Below are positions 1-6,376 of a DNA stretch of 8,386 nucleotides, piece by piece; position 1 is the stretch's first letter, and the number at the start of each line of letters is the position of its first letter. Made by a program: the position numbers and the translations under genes. The notes beneath the pieces are model-generated. The model saw only the letters and a program-made list of their open reading frames with translations. It was not told the origin of the DNA and did not search any database. Location: the NCBI GenBank assembly GCA_046566065.1, contig JBKHXK010000056.1, forward strand, positions 1 through 8,386, written 5' to 3'. This DNA is from MB1-2 sp046566065 (GTDB lineage: Bacteria > Actinomycetota > CADDZG01 > WHSQ01).

Positions 1-793
1 TCCGCTGTCCGGCGTAGTCGATGGCCAGGTCGAGGGCCAGCTGCGCCATGCCGACCGCGAAGGCGCCCACGCTCGGCCGGAACAGGTCGAGGGTCTGCAT
101 GGCGACGGAGAAGCCCCGGTCGACCTCGCCCAGGACGTGGTCCTCTGGCACGAAGACCCCGTCGAGCTCCAGCGTCCCGATCGCGTGCGGAGACAACAGG
201 TCGAGGGGCTGCCCCGACACCCCCTGCGAATCGCCGGCAAGGACGAACCCGGTGATCCCGCGCACCCCATCGCTCGAGGTGCGGGCGAAGATCGAATAGA
301 CGTCGGCGTCGGGCGCGTTCGAGATCCACTTCTTCTCACCGGAGAGTCGGTAACCGCCGTCGACCTTCTCGGCGGAGAGGCTCACGGCCCCCGCGTCGGT
401 CCCCGCCTTCGCCTCGGTCAGTGCGAAGCCGGCGACCGCGTCACCGGAAGAAACCTTGGGGATCCAGCGCTCCTTCATCTCGCTCGATCCCGCCAGCACG
501 ATCGGATAGGCACCGAGGCCTTGCAGGGCGAAGGCCGTCTCGGCGTCGGTCGAGCCGCCGGCGAGACCCTCTCGCAACAGGCACAGCGTCATGGCCGATA
601 CCGAGCCGTCGACGGGGAAGATCTGCGGCAGGATCCCAGAGTCGCCCAGCGCCTTGATCAAAGGGCGGTTCACCCGGCCCGGCGTGCCTTCGGAGGCGAC
701 CGGGACCAGCTTCTCCGCGGCGTAGCGCCTGGTCTCCTCCAGCCTGGCCCGCGCTTCCTCGGGCATCCAGCGCGGCAGGTCTTGGTGGCTCAT
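1..793 (-). CDS. Acyl-CoA dehydrogenase, C-terminus cut off by window edge
   Basis: The frame reads 264 codons from an ATG at 793 and runs off the left edge without a stop. It belongs to the FAD-dependent acyl-CoA dehydrogenases, cytoplasmic enzymes that introduce the alpha-beta double bond into acyl-CoA thioesters and pass electrons to ETF. Visible landmarks are the flavin/substrate motif FALTEAKAGTDA at residues 123-134 (family form ALTEPxAGSD), GEKKWISNA at 152-160, the middle beta domain to about residue 225, and the start of the C-terminal helical domain (SVGAFAVGMAQLALDLA, 241-257). The catalytic glutamate usually lies in the missing part, so activity and substrate class cannot be judged. 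The upstream GGAG is only two bases from the ATG, so the ribosome site is poor. The gene is divergent from the CoA ligase at 850, a pairing that suggests related acyl-CoA chemistry. The family call is firm; the substrate is unknown. Confidence 0.93.
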   Translation of the reverse strand, partial: MSHQDLPRWMPEEARARLEETRRYAAEKLVPVASEGTPGRVNRPLIKALGDSGILPQIFPVDGSVSAMTLCLLREGLAGGSTDAETAFALQGLGAYPIVLAGSSEMKERWIPKVSSGDAVAGFALTEAKAGTDAGAVSLSAEKVDGGYRLSGEKKWISNAPDADVYSIFARTSSDGVRGITGFVLAGDSQGVSGQPLDLLSPHAIGTLELDGVFVPEDHVLGEVDRGFSVAMQTLDLFRPSVGAFAVGMAQLALDLAIDYAGQR

Positions 794-801
794 CGCTCCA
801 G

Positions 802-820
802 ACCGTACTCGCGTTAGGTT
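802..820. promoter_or_regulatory. Candidate divergent -10 elements between dehydrogenase and ligase genes
   Basis: The 56-base divergent gap contains TAGGTT at 815-820 on the plus strand, about 30 bases before the ligase GTG. On the minus strand it contains TACGGT (807 down to 802), ending eight bases before the dehydrogenase ATG. Both fit the loose actinobacterial TANNNT pattern. No convincing -35 hexamer is seen for either, and the motif is common by chance, so this is only a suggestion of where transcription starts. Such close spacing would tie control of the two genes together. Confidence 0.22.
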
Positions 821-837
821 GAGGGTCTCCACTCGAG

Positions 838-844
838 AAGGGAG
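838..844 (+). promoter_or_regulatory. Ribosome binding site fixing the GTG start of the CoA ligase
   Basis: AAGGGAG lies five bases before GTG at 850. The first in-frame ATG would be Met15, which removes the conserved N-terminal YWNP segment, so this site decides for the GTG. Confidence 0.7.
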
Positions 845-849
845 CAGCG

Positions 850-2211
850 GTGACAACGCAGTCCCCGTACTGGAACCCGCGTCACGAGACGATGTCGCGT
901 GCGGATCTCGATGCCCTGCAGGTGAGGAAGCTCAAGAACCTGATCGAGTGGGCTTCCGCCCAGGTGCCCTATCACTCGAAGAGATTGAGCGACGCCGGCG
1001 TGACGGCGGATTCGATCAACTCGCTCGACGATCTGAGACGCATCCCGTTCATGACGCGCGAGGAGTGGATGCAGGGCCAGCTCGAGCACCCGCCGTACGG
1101 ACCGATCCTCGCCGCTCCCGAAGATGCGGCGATCCGCTACCACCTGACGTCGGGGACCACGGGCAAGACGCCGATCCGTGTGCTCGATTCGATGAAGGAC
1201 TGGGAGTGGATCGCGGAGATGTGGTGCTACGGATTCTGGGGCTTCGGGGTGCGCCCGCGCGATCGGGTCTTCTTCGCATTCAGCTACGGCACCTTCGTCG
1301 GTTTCTGGGGCGCGCACTACGCCTGCGAGAAGATCGGCTGCCTGGTGTTGCCCGGCGGCAACATGACGACGGAGGCCAGGGTCAACCAGATCCTCGATAT
1401 GAAGGCCACCGTCGTGTGCTCGACACCGACCTATGCGTTGCGGATGGCGCAAGAGGCGCGGGCCATGGGCATCGACCTCGCCAACGGCCCGGTCGAACGC
1501 TTGATCCTGTCGGGCGAGCCGGCCGGATCGATCCCCGCCACGAAGAAGCTGATCGAAGAGCTGTGGGGAGCGAAAGCGGGTGACACTGCGGGCATGACCG
1601 AGCTCGGGACGATCATGATGTTCGAGTGCTCGTCGCAACCGGGCGGCGCCCACATCATCGAAGACCACTACATAGAAGAGGTCATCGATCCCGTGGGTGA
1701 AGAGCCGGTCGGCTACGGCGAGCGCGGCGAGCGCGTCGTCACTTCCTTCGGCCGAGGCTTCATCCCCGTGATCCGCTACCGCACCCGGGACTTCGTCGTG
1801 AAGGTGCCCGGCTCCGACTGTTCGTGCGGGCGGACCTTCGACATCTACGACGGCGGGATCCGGGGCCGGGTCGACGACATGAAGCTGGTGCGCGGAACGA
1901 ACGTGTACCCGCGGGCGGTCGAGGCGATCGTGCGCGAGTTCGAAGCGGTCGACGAGTTCCAGATCCACCTCTACACCGCCGACGGCATACGCGACGAGAT
2001 CGAGGTACTGGTCGAGATCCCCGACGGCTCGGTGGATGCCGAGACCTTGTGTAGCGATCTCGGCAAGCAGCTGGCCGAGGCGCACGAGGGCCTGCGCTTC
2101 GGCGTCAGACAGGTCGAGCTCGAGTCGCTCCCCCGCTTCGAGCTGAAGGCCAAGCGGGTGCTGGACGAGCGAGAGATCGTCGGCGGTCAGGGAGAAAGGA
2201 AGCAGGCGTGA
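850..2211 (+). CDS. PaaK-like phenylacetate-CoA ligase family protein
   Basis: A 453-residue adenylate-forming enzyme of the phenylacetate-CoA ligase family. It would activate a carboxylic acid with ATP and transfer it to CoA in the cytoplasm. Residues follow the PaaK order: N-terminal YWNP/PYH segment (7-42), ATP loop TSGTTGK (100-106), AGMTE (247-251), the GAHIIEDHYIEEV stretch (266-278) matching PaaK's H-x-x-EDH-x-x-x-E, VIRYRTRD (307-314), a CSCGR turn (324-328), RGRVDDMKLVRGTNVYP (338-354), and a C-terminal FELKAKR (430-436) whose Lys433 fits the acyl-adenylation lysine. Length is normal for the family. Start is GTG with a good AAGGGAG. It is first gene of a plus-strand operon and divergent from an acyl-CoA dehydrogenase. 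The acid substrate cannot be read from sequence: no phenylacetate epoxidase (paaABCDE) genes are in view, so 'phenylacetate' is a family label only. Confidence 0.93.
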   Translation: MTTQSPYWNPRHETMSRADLDALQVRKLKNLIEWASAQVPYHSKRLSDAGVTADSINSLDDLRRIPFMTREEWMQGQLEHPPYGPILAAPEDAAIRYHLTSGTTGKTPIRVLDSMKDWEWIAEMWCYGFWGFGVRPRDRVFFAFSYGTFVGFWGAHYACEKIGCLVLPGGNMTTEARVNQILDMKATVVCSTPTYALRMAQEARAMGIDLANGPVERLILSGEPAGSIPATKKLIEELWGAKAGDTAGMTELGTIMMFECSSQPGGAHIIEDHYIEEVIDPVGEEPVGYGERGERVVTSFGRGFIPVIRYRTRDFVVKVPGSDCSCGRTFDIYDGGIRGRVDDMKLVRGTNVYPRAVEAIVREFEAVDEFQIHLYTADGIRDEIEVLVEIPDGSVDAETLCSDLGKQLAEAHEGLRFGVRQVELESLPRFELKAKRVLDEREIVGGQGERKQA

Positions 2212-2420
2212 TGCAGCAGAACGTTCTCGGACAAGACCTCACCCGGCCTCAGCAAGAGCTGATGGCCTGCTACGACCGACTGGTGGCCGTGCTCACCCAC
2301 CATCGGGATGAACTGGCACCTTTCGAGGAGCGCAACACACTCAAGGCGGTTGCCGCGCTATGGCAAGTCGCGAACGGACTCGACATGGACCGAGGCCAGA
2401 CCTACCACCTGGGGGCCTAG
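2208..2420 (+). CDS. Small unrecognised helical protein
   Basis: I do not recognise this family. The product is 70 residues from GTG 2208, or 69 from the adjacent ATG 2211. GTG overlaps the ligase stop by four bases (GTGA) and sits seven bases after AAAGGA at 2195-2200, so translational coupling is likely. The protein is predicted mostly helical with no signal peptide or membrane segment. Its centre (RLVAVLTHHRDELAPFEERNTLKAVAALWQVANGL) has paired histidines and acidic/basic heptad-like spacing, with one cysteine (Cys22). Third codon positions are strongly G/C in this frame right up to the TAG, whereas the overlapping frame used by the next gene is not. That supports real coding to the stop. 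Lying between a CoA ligase and a TPR protein, it could be an accessory or partner protein of either, but that is inference. Confidence 0.72.
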   Translation: MMQQNVLGQDLTRPQQELMACYDRLVAVLTHHRDELAPFEERNTLKAVAALWQVANGLDMDRGQTYHLGA

Positions 2421-2425
2421 CGCCC

Positions 2426-3166
2426 TTGGGCGGAGTCGACTCAGCCAAGGATCTCTACGACCAGGGCCTGGAGGCCTTCCGGAGAGGGGACGCCGACATG
2501 TCGCTCGCTCTCAACGAGCAGGCGCTCGAGCTCGCCAGACGCGAGGGCGACGAGCTGAACCAGGTCAGGGCTCTGATCGGGTTGTCGCGCGTCGCGTTCC
2601 GTCGTGAAGACCATGCCCGGCTGGAGGAGCTCTGCGCCGAGGCGACCCCCCTCTTCGAAGGCCTGGAAGATCCCACCCAGACCACGAGCCCCGTCCACAT
2701 GTTGGCCGAGTCGGCCCGGATGCAGGGAGACCTCGATAGCGCGCGCGGTTTCTACGAGCGGAGTATCGCGATGAGCCGTGCGACCGGTGATGACAGGATG
2801 GTCGCGATCGAGCTCAACAACATGGCGTTCCTGGAGCTCGCCGCCGGACATCCCAACGAAGCGCTACGTCTCGCGCGAGAGTCGCTGACCCTGGTGCAAG
2901 GCGACGACGACATGAACACCTACTGCCTCCTCGCGATCGGTGCGGCGCTCGTGGCCTCGGGTCATGAGGGCGAGGGCGTGATGGCCCTATCGGTTGTCGA
3001 CAAGATGTTGAAGGGAGCCGGCACCGTCCTGGACCCAGCCGACCAACCCTTGTTCGACGACGCCGTCGAGGCGGCCAAGCTGACGCTGGGCCGCGAGGAC
3101 TTCGAGCGCGCTTGGAACGACGGCAGCGCGGTGTCCTCAGACGAGGCGATCAGGCGCTTCGGCTAG
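2426..3166 (+). CDS. Free-standing TPR protein resembling the C-terminal module of LuxR/AfsR-type regulators
   Basis: About 246 residues if read from TTG 2426. An ATG at 2360 in the same frame would add 22 residues, but that stretch (RTRHGPRPDLPPGG) lies inside the preceding gene and lacks G/C bias at third positions, so I reject it. Helical hairpins of TPR type are visible: SAKDLYDQGLEAFRRGD (6-22), ALNEQALELARREGD (28-42), ALIGLSRVAFRRED (49-62), ARGFYERSIAMSRATGD (106-122), LNNMAFLELAAGHPNEALRLARESL (130-154). The end, LGREDFERAWNDGSAVSSDEAI (221-242), matches the closing motif (LGE-x-x-F-x-x-AW-x-x-G-x-x-LS-x-x-EA) of TPR domains on actinobacterial LuxR-, AfsR- and cyclase-linked STAND regulators. 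No DNA-binding or ATPase domain is attached, so it is a protein-interaction module without a visible output domain. It is third gene of the ligase operon, and its initiation probably depends on ribosomes ending at 2420. Confidence 0.85.
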   Translation: MGGVDSAKDLYDQGLEAFRRGDADMSLALNEQALELARREGDELNQVRALIGLSRVAFRREDHARLEELCAEATPLFEGLEDPTQTTSPVHMLAESARMQGDLDSARGFYERSIAMSRATGDDRMVAIELNNMAFLELAAGHPNEALRLARESLTLVQGDDDMNTYCLLAIGAALVASGHEGEGVMALSVVDKMLKGAGTVLDPADQPLFDDAVEAAKLTLGREDFERAWNDGSAVSSDEAIRRFG

Positions 3167-3172
3167 CTCAAC

Positions 3173-3222
3173 CGTTCTTTGCGTTCCTGTGGTCGAAACC
3201 GACCACCAGAGCACAAAGAGCG
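3173..3222. terminator. Long interrupted hairpin between convergent genes
   Basis: The outer stem CGTTCTTTG (3173-3181) pairs with CAAAGAGCG (3214-3222), nine pairs including one G-T. After a 7x7 internal loop, GTGGTCG (3189-3195) pairs perfectly with CGACCAC (3200-3206) around a four-base loop. It begins seven bases after the TPR stop and ends five bases before the stop of the opposing secreted-protein gene, the usual place for a bidirectional terminator. There is no run of T on either side, so it is not a classical intrinsic terminator. It may act with Rho or as an RNA end-protecting stem. Confidence 0.6.
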
Positions 3223-3227
3223 TGGAG

Positions 3228-3929
3228 TTACTTCGGGACCTTGTAGGTCACGGTCGACATCATCGTGTCGTGCGGACCGTTCACGTTCGCGGTGACCGCC
3301 GCGGGGGACGCGTAGATCGTGGCGGCGAACACAGCGTTGGTTCCAGGCCCGATCTTGGCTCCGGGCTTGGCGCCGATCGCCTCCGCCGGGACCGGGATCG
3401 TGATCGTTCCGCTGGCCGTGTCGAACGTGGCCTTGACCGTAGCGACGAGGTTGCACTCACCGAGACCGCCGCTCCCGATCGTGCAGGGGCCCTGACGAAC
3501 GTAGAAGGGCTGGGGGCCGGGGTCGTCGGGAGGTGGGCAAGAGTTCGTGTGGGCCGGGTAGCAGACGCCACGGGCGTAGTCGGTGAAGTTTCCGCTCATC
3601 CCGAAGGCGTCGCCGTTGACCGTGAAGTCCCAGCTGTAGCGGGCGAACTCGGGGATGCCGCCGGTCGGGGGAAGGCCCGCGACCTTGATCACGAAGTTGA
3701 TGTTCGCTCCGTCCTTGGCGATCGACGCCTCCACGAGGTCCTGACCGAGCTGCGCACCGATCGGGCCCAGCAACGGACCGGCGGACGGGTCGACGTTCGA
3801 GCCCCAGTCGCCCTTGTCGTCGGTCGCGATGACGGCCGGGCCGGCCTTCTTCGGCTTGGCCGAGACGGAAGGAACGAGCAGAGCTGCGATCGAAAGCGCT
3901 GCCAGCAGAGCGATGACGAGCTTCTTCAT
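3228..3929 (-). CDS. Small exported protein of unrecognised family
   Basis: A 233-residue protein with a clear signal peptide: MKK, a hydrophobic core at residues 4-20, and a likely cut after SVSA (24/25). I see no lipobox. The mature part looks all-beta: GDWGSNVDP (40-48), LGQDLVEASIAKDGANINFVIKVAGLPP (61-88), YSWDFTVNGDAF (98-109) and the closing ATVKATFDTASGTITIPVPAEAIG (163-186). This periodicity recalls sugar- or heme-binding DOMON/CBM9-type sandwiches, but I cannot assign it to them. Four cysteines (123, 131, 149, 159) could form two disulfides outside the membrane. The proline-rich CPPPDDPGPQPF (131-142) looks like an exposed loop. The ATG at 3929 follows GAGAGG at five-base distance. 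It sits 112 bases behind the FMN enzyme on the same strand, with its own structured leader, so it is probably transcribed separately. Function unknown. Confidence 0.85.
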   Translation of the reverse strand: MKKLVIALLAALSIAALLVPSVSAKPKKAGPAVIATDDKGDWGSNVDPSAGPLLGPIGAQLGQDLVEASIAKDGANINFVIKVAGLPPTGGIPEFARYSWDFTVNGDAFGMSGNFTDYARGVCYPAHTNSCPPPDDPGPQPFYVRQGPCTIGSGGLGECNLVATVKATFDTASGTITIPVPAEAIGAKPGAKIGPGTNAVFAATIYASPAAVTANVNGPHDTMMSTVTYKVPK

Positions 3930-3932
3930 GTT

Positions 3933-3991
3933 GACCTCTCAGGTTGTAGCGATGCGTTCGTCCTAGAGGTCCTTTTTCGCCGCCGCGCTAC
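3933..3991 (-). promoter_or_regulatory. Leader of the exported protein with interleaved inverted repeats over the ribosome site
   Basis: Two inverted repeats cross each other: AGAGGTC (minus strand, 3939-3933, containing the ribosome site) can pair with GACCTCT (3971-3965). CGCTAC (3951-3946) can pair with GTAGCG (3991-3986), extended by two further pairs after one mismatch. The order B'-A'-B-A is that of an H-type pseudoknot, and folding would cover the ribosome binding site. Each repeat alone is short enough to arise by chance in a 112-base gap, so the call is tentative. Confidence 0.3.
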
Positions 3992-4014
3992 CACTTCCTG
4001 CCTGGCCGGAGAGT

Positions 4015-4033
4015 GCCGGGTGACGCCACCGGC
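4015..4033 (-). terminator. GC-rich hairpin after the FMN enzyme gene
   Basis: Starting nine bases after the stop codon on the minus strand, GCCGGTG (4033-4027) pairs with CACCCGGC (4022-4015) with one bulged C and a GCGT loop. An alternative outer stem GCCGGG/CCCGGC (4042-4037 with 4020-4015) also exists. No U-run follows, so the terminator role rests on position and stem strength only. Confidence 0.4.
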
Positions 4034-4041
4034 CCGCCCGG

Positions 4042-5208
4042 CTATATCTGGCGGAGCAGGCTCTCGGCCAGGGTGTCGAGGGCAGCATGGCCGCTCAGCG
4101 CGAGCGTGAGATCGAGGTCGGCGAGGAACGAACGCAGCACCTTATCGACGCCCTGCTCCCCTGCCACGCCAAGCCCCCATATATAAGGACGGCCCAGCAG
4201 GACCGCGTCGGCGCCCAGAGCCAGCGCCTTCAGGGCGTCGGCTCCGGTGCGGATGCCCGAGTCGAGCAACACCGGGTAGCCCGCCGGAACCGCGGCCCGT
4301 ACGGCGGGCAGCGCATCGAGGGTGCCGATCGACCCGTCGACCTGCCGGCCGCCGTGGTTGCTCACGATGATGCCGTCCATGCCGTACTCGGCGGCCTTGC
4401 GCGCATCGTCGGGATGAACGATGCCCTTCACCACGATCGGCAGGTCAGTTGCGTCGCGCAAGAAGGCGAGGCTCTCCCAGGTCGTCGAGGAGTAGGCGAA
4501 CATCTGCATCCAGCGGAAGATGGCGGCCTGCATGTCCTCCTCGGGTGGCTTGTCGAGGCCGGCTCGGAAGACCGGATCCGAGATGTAGTTGGCGATCGAT
4601 TCGCCCTTGATGAACGGAAGGTAGGCGTTGCGGAGGTCGCGCGGCCTCCAGGCGAGGAGCCGTGTGTCGAGGGTCAGCACTATCGCCGAATAACCGGCGT
4701 CCTTCGCACGCGTGACGAGGCTCTTCGTGAAAGCGTCATCGCTGGGCCAGTAGAGCTGGAACCAGCGCGGGGTATCTCCCAAGGTCTCGCCGACCTCTTC
4801 GAGCGTGTGCGAGGACACGGTGCTCAGCACCATCGGGATGCCGAGCTCCTTGCAGACGCGAGCGACCGCGAGCTCGCCCTCGGGATGGAGCAGGGACTGG
4901 ATCCCACCGATCGGCGCGAGGAGCAGGGGGGCCGGGAGCTTCGTGCCGAGTACCTCGGTCGACAGGTCCCGCGTCTCGACGTTGGTCAGCATGCGCGGCA
5001 CGATGCGCCAGCGCTTGAAGGCGTCGAGGTTCGCGCGCATCGTGTCCTCGCTGCCGGCGCCGGCCGAAACGTAGTCACGCGGGATCGGATCGACCTCGGC
5101 CTCGAAGCGACGCTCGAGCTCGTGCAGCTCGTAGGGGAAGTCCGGCTTCTCTCCAGAGAGACCCTGCAGGTAGATCTCGTACTGGTACTGCCCGTAGGGC
5201 TGGGTCAT
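4042..5208 (-). CDS. Lactate 2-monooxygenase-like FMN-dependent alpha-hydroxy-acid oxidising enzyme
   Basis: A 388-residue cytoplasmic TIM-barrel flavoenzyme. The whole chain follows mycobacterial lactate 2-monooxygenase: an N-terminal YGQYQYEIYLQGLSG (5-19), RANLDAFKRWRIVPRML (58-74), APIGG (98-102), QLYWPSD (151-157), TLDT..AWRPRDLRNAYLPF (179-199) and NYISDPVF (207-214). FMN and catalytic residues are present: Lys261 in VVKG, catalytic His285 and substrate Arg288 in SNHGGRQ (283-289), DSGIRTGAD (316-324) and GRPYIWG (339-345). The N-terminal QYQxEIYLQGLSG and WRPRDL signatures favour the monooxygenase branch, which converts L-lactate to acetate, CO2 and water, over L-lactate dehydrogenase (LldD) or glycolate oxidase. 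A different 2-hydroxy acid as substrate is quite possible. ATG 5208 is preferred to an in-frame GTG at 5217 because AGGG (5220-5217) is correctly spaced only for the ATG. It lies 69 bases behind the hotdog gene. Confidence 0.9.
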   Translation of the reverse strand: MTQPYGQYQYEIYLQGLSGEKPDFPYELHELERRFEAEVDPIPRDYVSAGAGSEDTMRANLDAFKRWRIVPRMLTNVETRDLSTEVLGTKLPAPLLLAPIGGIQSLLHPEGELAVARVCKELGIPMVLSTVSSHTLEEVGETLGDTPRWFQLYWPSDDAFTKSLVTRAKDAGYSAIVLTLDTRLLAWRPRDLRNAYLPFIKGESIANYISDPVFRAGLDKPPEEDMQAAIFRWMQMFAYSSTTWESLAFLRDATDLPIVVKGIVHPDDARKAAEYGMDGIIVSNHGGRQVDGSIGTLDALPAVRAAVPAGYPVLLDSGIRTGADALKALALGADAVLLGRPYIWGLGVAGEQGVDKVLRSFLADLDLTLALSGHAALDTLAESLLRQI

Positions 5209-5216
5209 GCGCCGCA

Positions 5217-5220
5217 CCCT
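5217..5220 (-). promoter_or_regulatory. Ribosome binding site deciding the ATG start of the FMN enzyme
   Basis: AGGG on the minus strand stands eight bases before ATG 5208 and overlaps the alternative GTG at 5217. It cannot serve that GTG and therefore favours the shorter protein. Confidence 0.5.
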
Positions 5221-5277
5221 ATCGAGTCAGCTCTGTGTTGAAGGACACGCACCCACGAGAAGGAACGGGCTACCGCT

Positions 5278-6339
5278 TTACTCGACCTCCGCTTCGTCGG
5301 CCACCACCAGAGAGCCCCAGGAGCCGCCGGTTCGAATCGCGGCCGACGAGGTCATCACGACGACCTTCTTGCCGTCGGCGTTGACGATGTCGCCTTGAGC
5401 GACCGAGAGGCTGCGGCCCCTGTGCACCACCTTCGCCGTCGCGGTCAGCTCGCGCCCGTCGGGCAACACCGGTCGAAGGAACTGGACCTTCAGGTCCAGG
5501 GTCGCCGCCGTTTCCGTCGTGCTCAACGTCGTGCTGAAAGCACCGGTCAACGCGAGGTCGGCGATGTAAGCCAGGACTCCGCCATAGACCGTGCCGGCGG
5601 GACTGGTCAGCCATTGCGTTCCCTTGAAGCTGATGCTGAAGGAACCTGGCTCCCCATGAGCCTCGGTGATGCCGAACAGCTCGATGAACGGAGCGGGACT
5701 GTCCTCGCTGACGCGTTTGGCGACGATCTCCAGGAACGTGGAGCGGTCGTACTCATCGGGGTCGACGGATCCGGGCCGGATCGGGCGCAGGTAGGGATCG
5801 GGCGTGTCGTAGGTCGGCTCGTTCACCTCGGGAGGCTCGCCCTCTAGAGGCTCGACCGGCATCGACAGGATGAAGCAGCGCGTGGTGCAGTGCGCGACCA
5901 GACGACCCTGGCCATCCTCGACGAGGCCTTCGGACAGCCCCACCGTCCTGCCGACCTCGATCGTGCGCGCCCGGCAGACCAGCTGGCGGCTCCACGGGCC
6001 CACGGGGCGAAGGAAGTTGAAGGACAGCTCGGAAGTGACGCAGATCTGACCGGGGCCCAGGGGCGCCAGGACCGCGCCGCTCAGCGCGCCGTCCGCGACG
6101 AGGGCCGAGGTCCCCGCGAAGTAGACGCCGGCATCGCTCTGGAGCCAGTCGCTGCACGGCATGCTGAACGTCACCGAGGCCGGGCTCGCCGCGATGGGCC
6201 GCGCTCCGAACAGGTGCGTGATCGGCGGCATCGGCATGGTCCCCTTGACACCCGCGCGCATCCGCTCGAGCCCCGAGAGGGCCAAGAGCTTCGGATCCGG
6301 GTAGCTGCCGCGCACGGGTTCGTCGTCGTACCAAGCCAC
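5278..6339 (-). CDS. Tandem hotdog-fold protein, probable acyl-CoA thioesterase
   Basis: A 353-residue protein made of two hotdog domains of the PaaI/4HBT type, about residues 36-160 and 215-336. The duplication is plain: YFAGTSALVADGALSGAV (73-90) matches VYGGVLAYIADLALTGAF (251-268), and LSFNFLRPVGP (105-115) matches LKVQFLRPVLP (283-293). VGRTVGLSEGLVEDGQGRLVAH (129-150) matches HRGRSLSVAQGDIVNADGKKVV (306-327). Such domains usually hydrolyse acyl-CoA thioesters in the cytoplasm, and a fused pair can form one double-hotdog unit. The second copy keeps the typical GG-x-x-x-x-x-x-D helix start (Asp261). The first has AG in place of GG, with Asp83 retained. About 55 residues rich in Pro and acidic residues link the halves. 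The GTG start at 6339 has AGGG six bases upstream. It begins 37 bases after the lysyl oxidase stop and may be cotranscribed. A non-catalytic CoA-binding role is not excluded. Confidence 0.85.
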   Translation of the reverse strand: MAWYDDEPVRGSYPDPKLLALSGLERMRAGVKGTMPMPPITHLFGARPIAASPASVTFSMPCSDWLQSDAGVYFAGTSALVADGALSGAVLAPLGPGQICVTSELSFNFLRPVGPWSRQLVCRARTIEVGRTVGLSEGLVEDGQGRLVAHCTTRCFILSMPVEPLEGEPPEVNEPTYDTPDPYLRPIRPGSVDPDEYDRSTFLEIVAKRVSEDSPAPFIELFGITEAHGEPGSFSISFKGTQWLTSPAGTVYGGVLAYIADLALTGAFSTTLSTTETAATLDLKVQFLRPVLPDGRELTATAKVVHRGRSLSVAQGDIVNADGKKVVVMTSSAAIRTGGSWGSLVVADEAEVE

Positions 6340-6376
6340 GGCGGAACCCTACAGAGCCAAAGGTGGACGCGCTAGC

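Noticed and set aside
814..2085. Open frame of more than 400 codons on the minus strand opposite the CoA ligase
   Set aside because: It mirrors the ligase gene, has Arg/His/Asp-rich composition without domain motifs, and arises because G/C-rich third positions remove stops from the opposite strand.
2360..2425. ATG start for the TPR protein inside the preceding gene
   Set aside because: Third codon positions here are G/C-biased in the small gene's frame, not in the TPR frame, and the added residues look non-native.
2208..3166. Reading the small gene and TPR gene as one pseudogene broken by a frameshift
   Set aside because: The small gene has its own ribosome site and coupled start, and coding bias continues to its stop. 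Fusion is kept only as an alternative to be tested.
4178..4189. ATATATAAGG as a TATA-like or AT-rich promoter element
   Set aside because: It lies inside the FMN enzyme gene, where it encodes the conserved PYIWG segment.
4087..5241. Open frame of 384 codons on the plus strand opposite the FMN enzyme
   Set aside because: The other strand encodes a complete, motif-rich flavoenzyme. This frame shows only Arg/Gly/Val-rich sequence.
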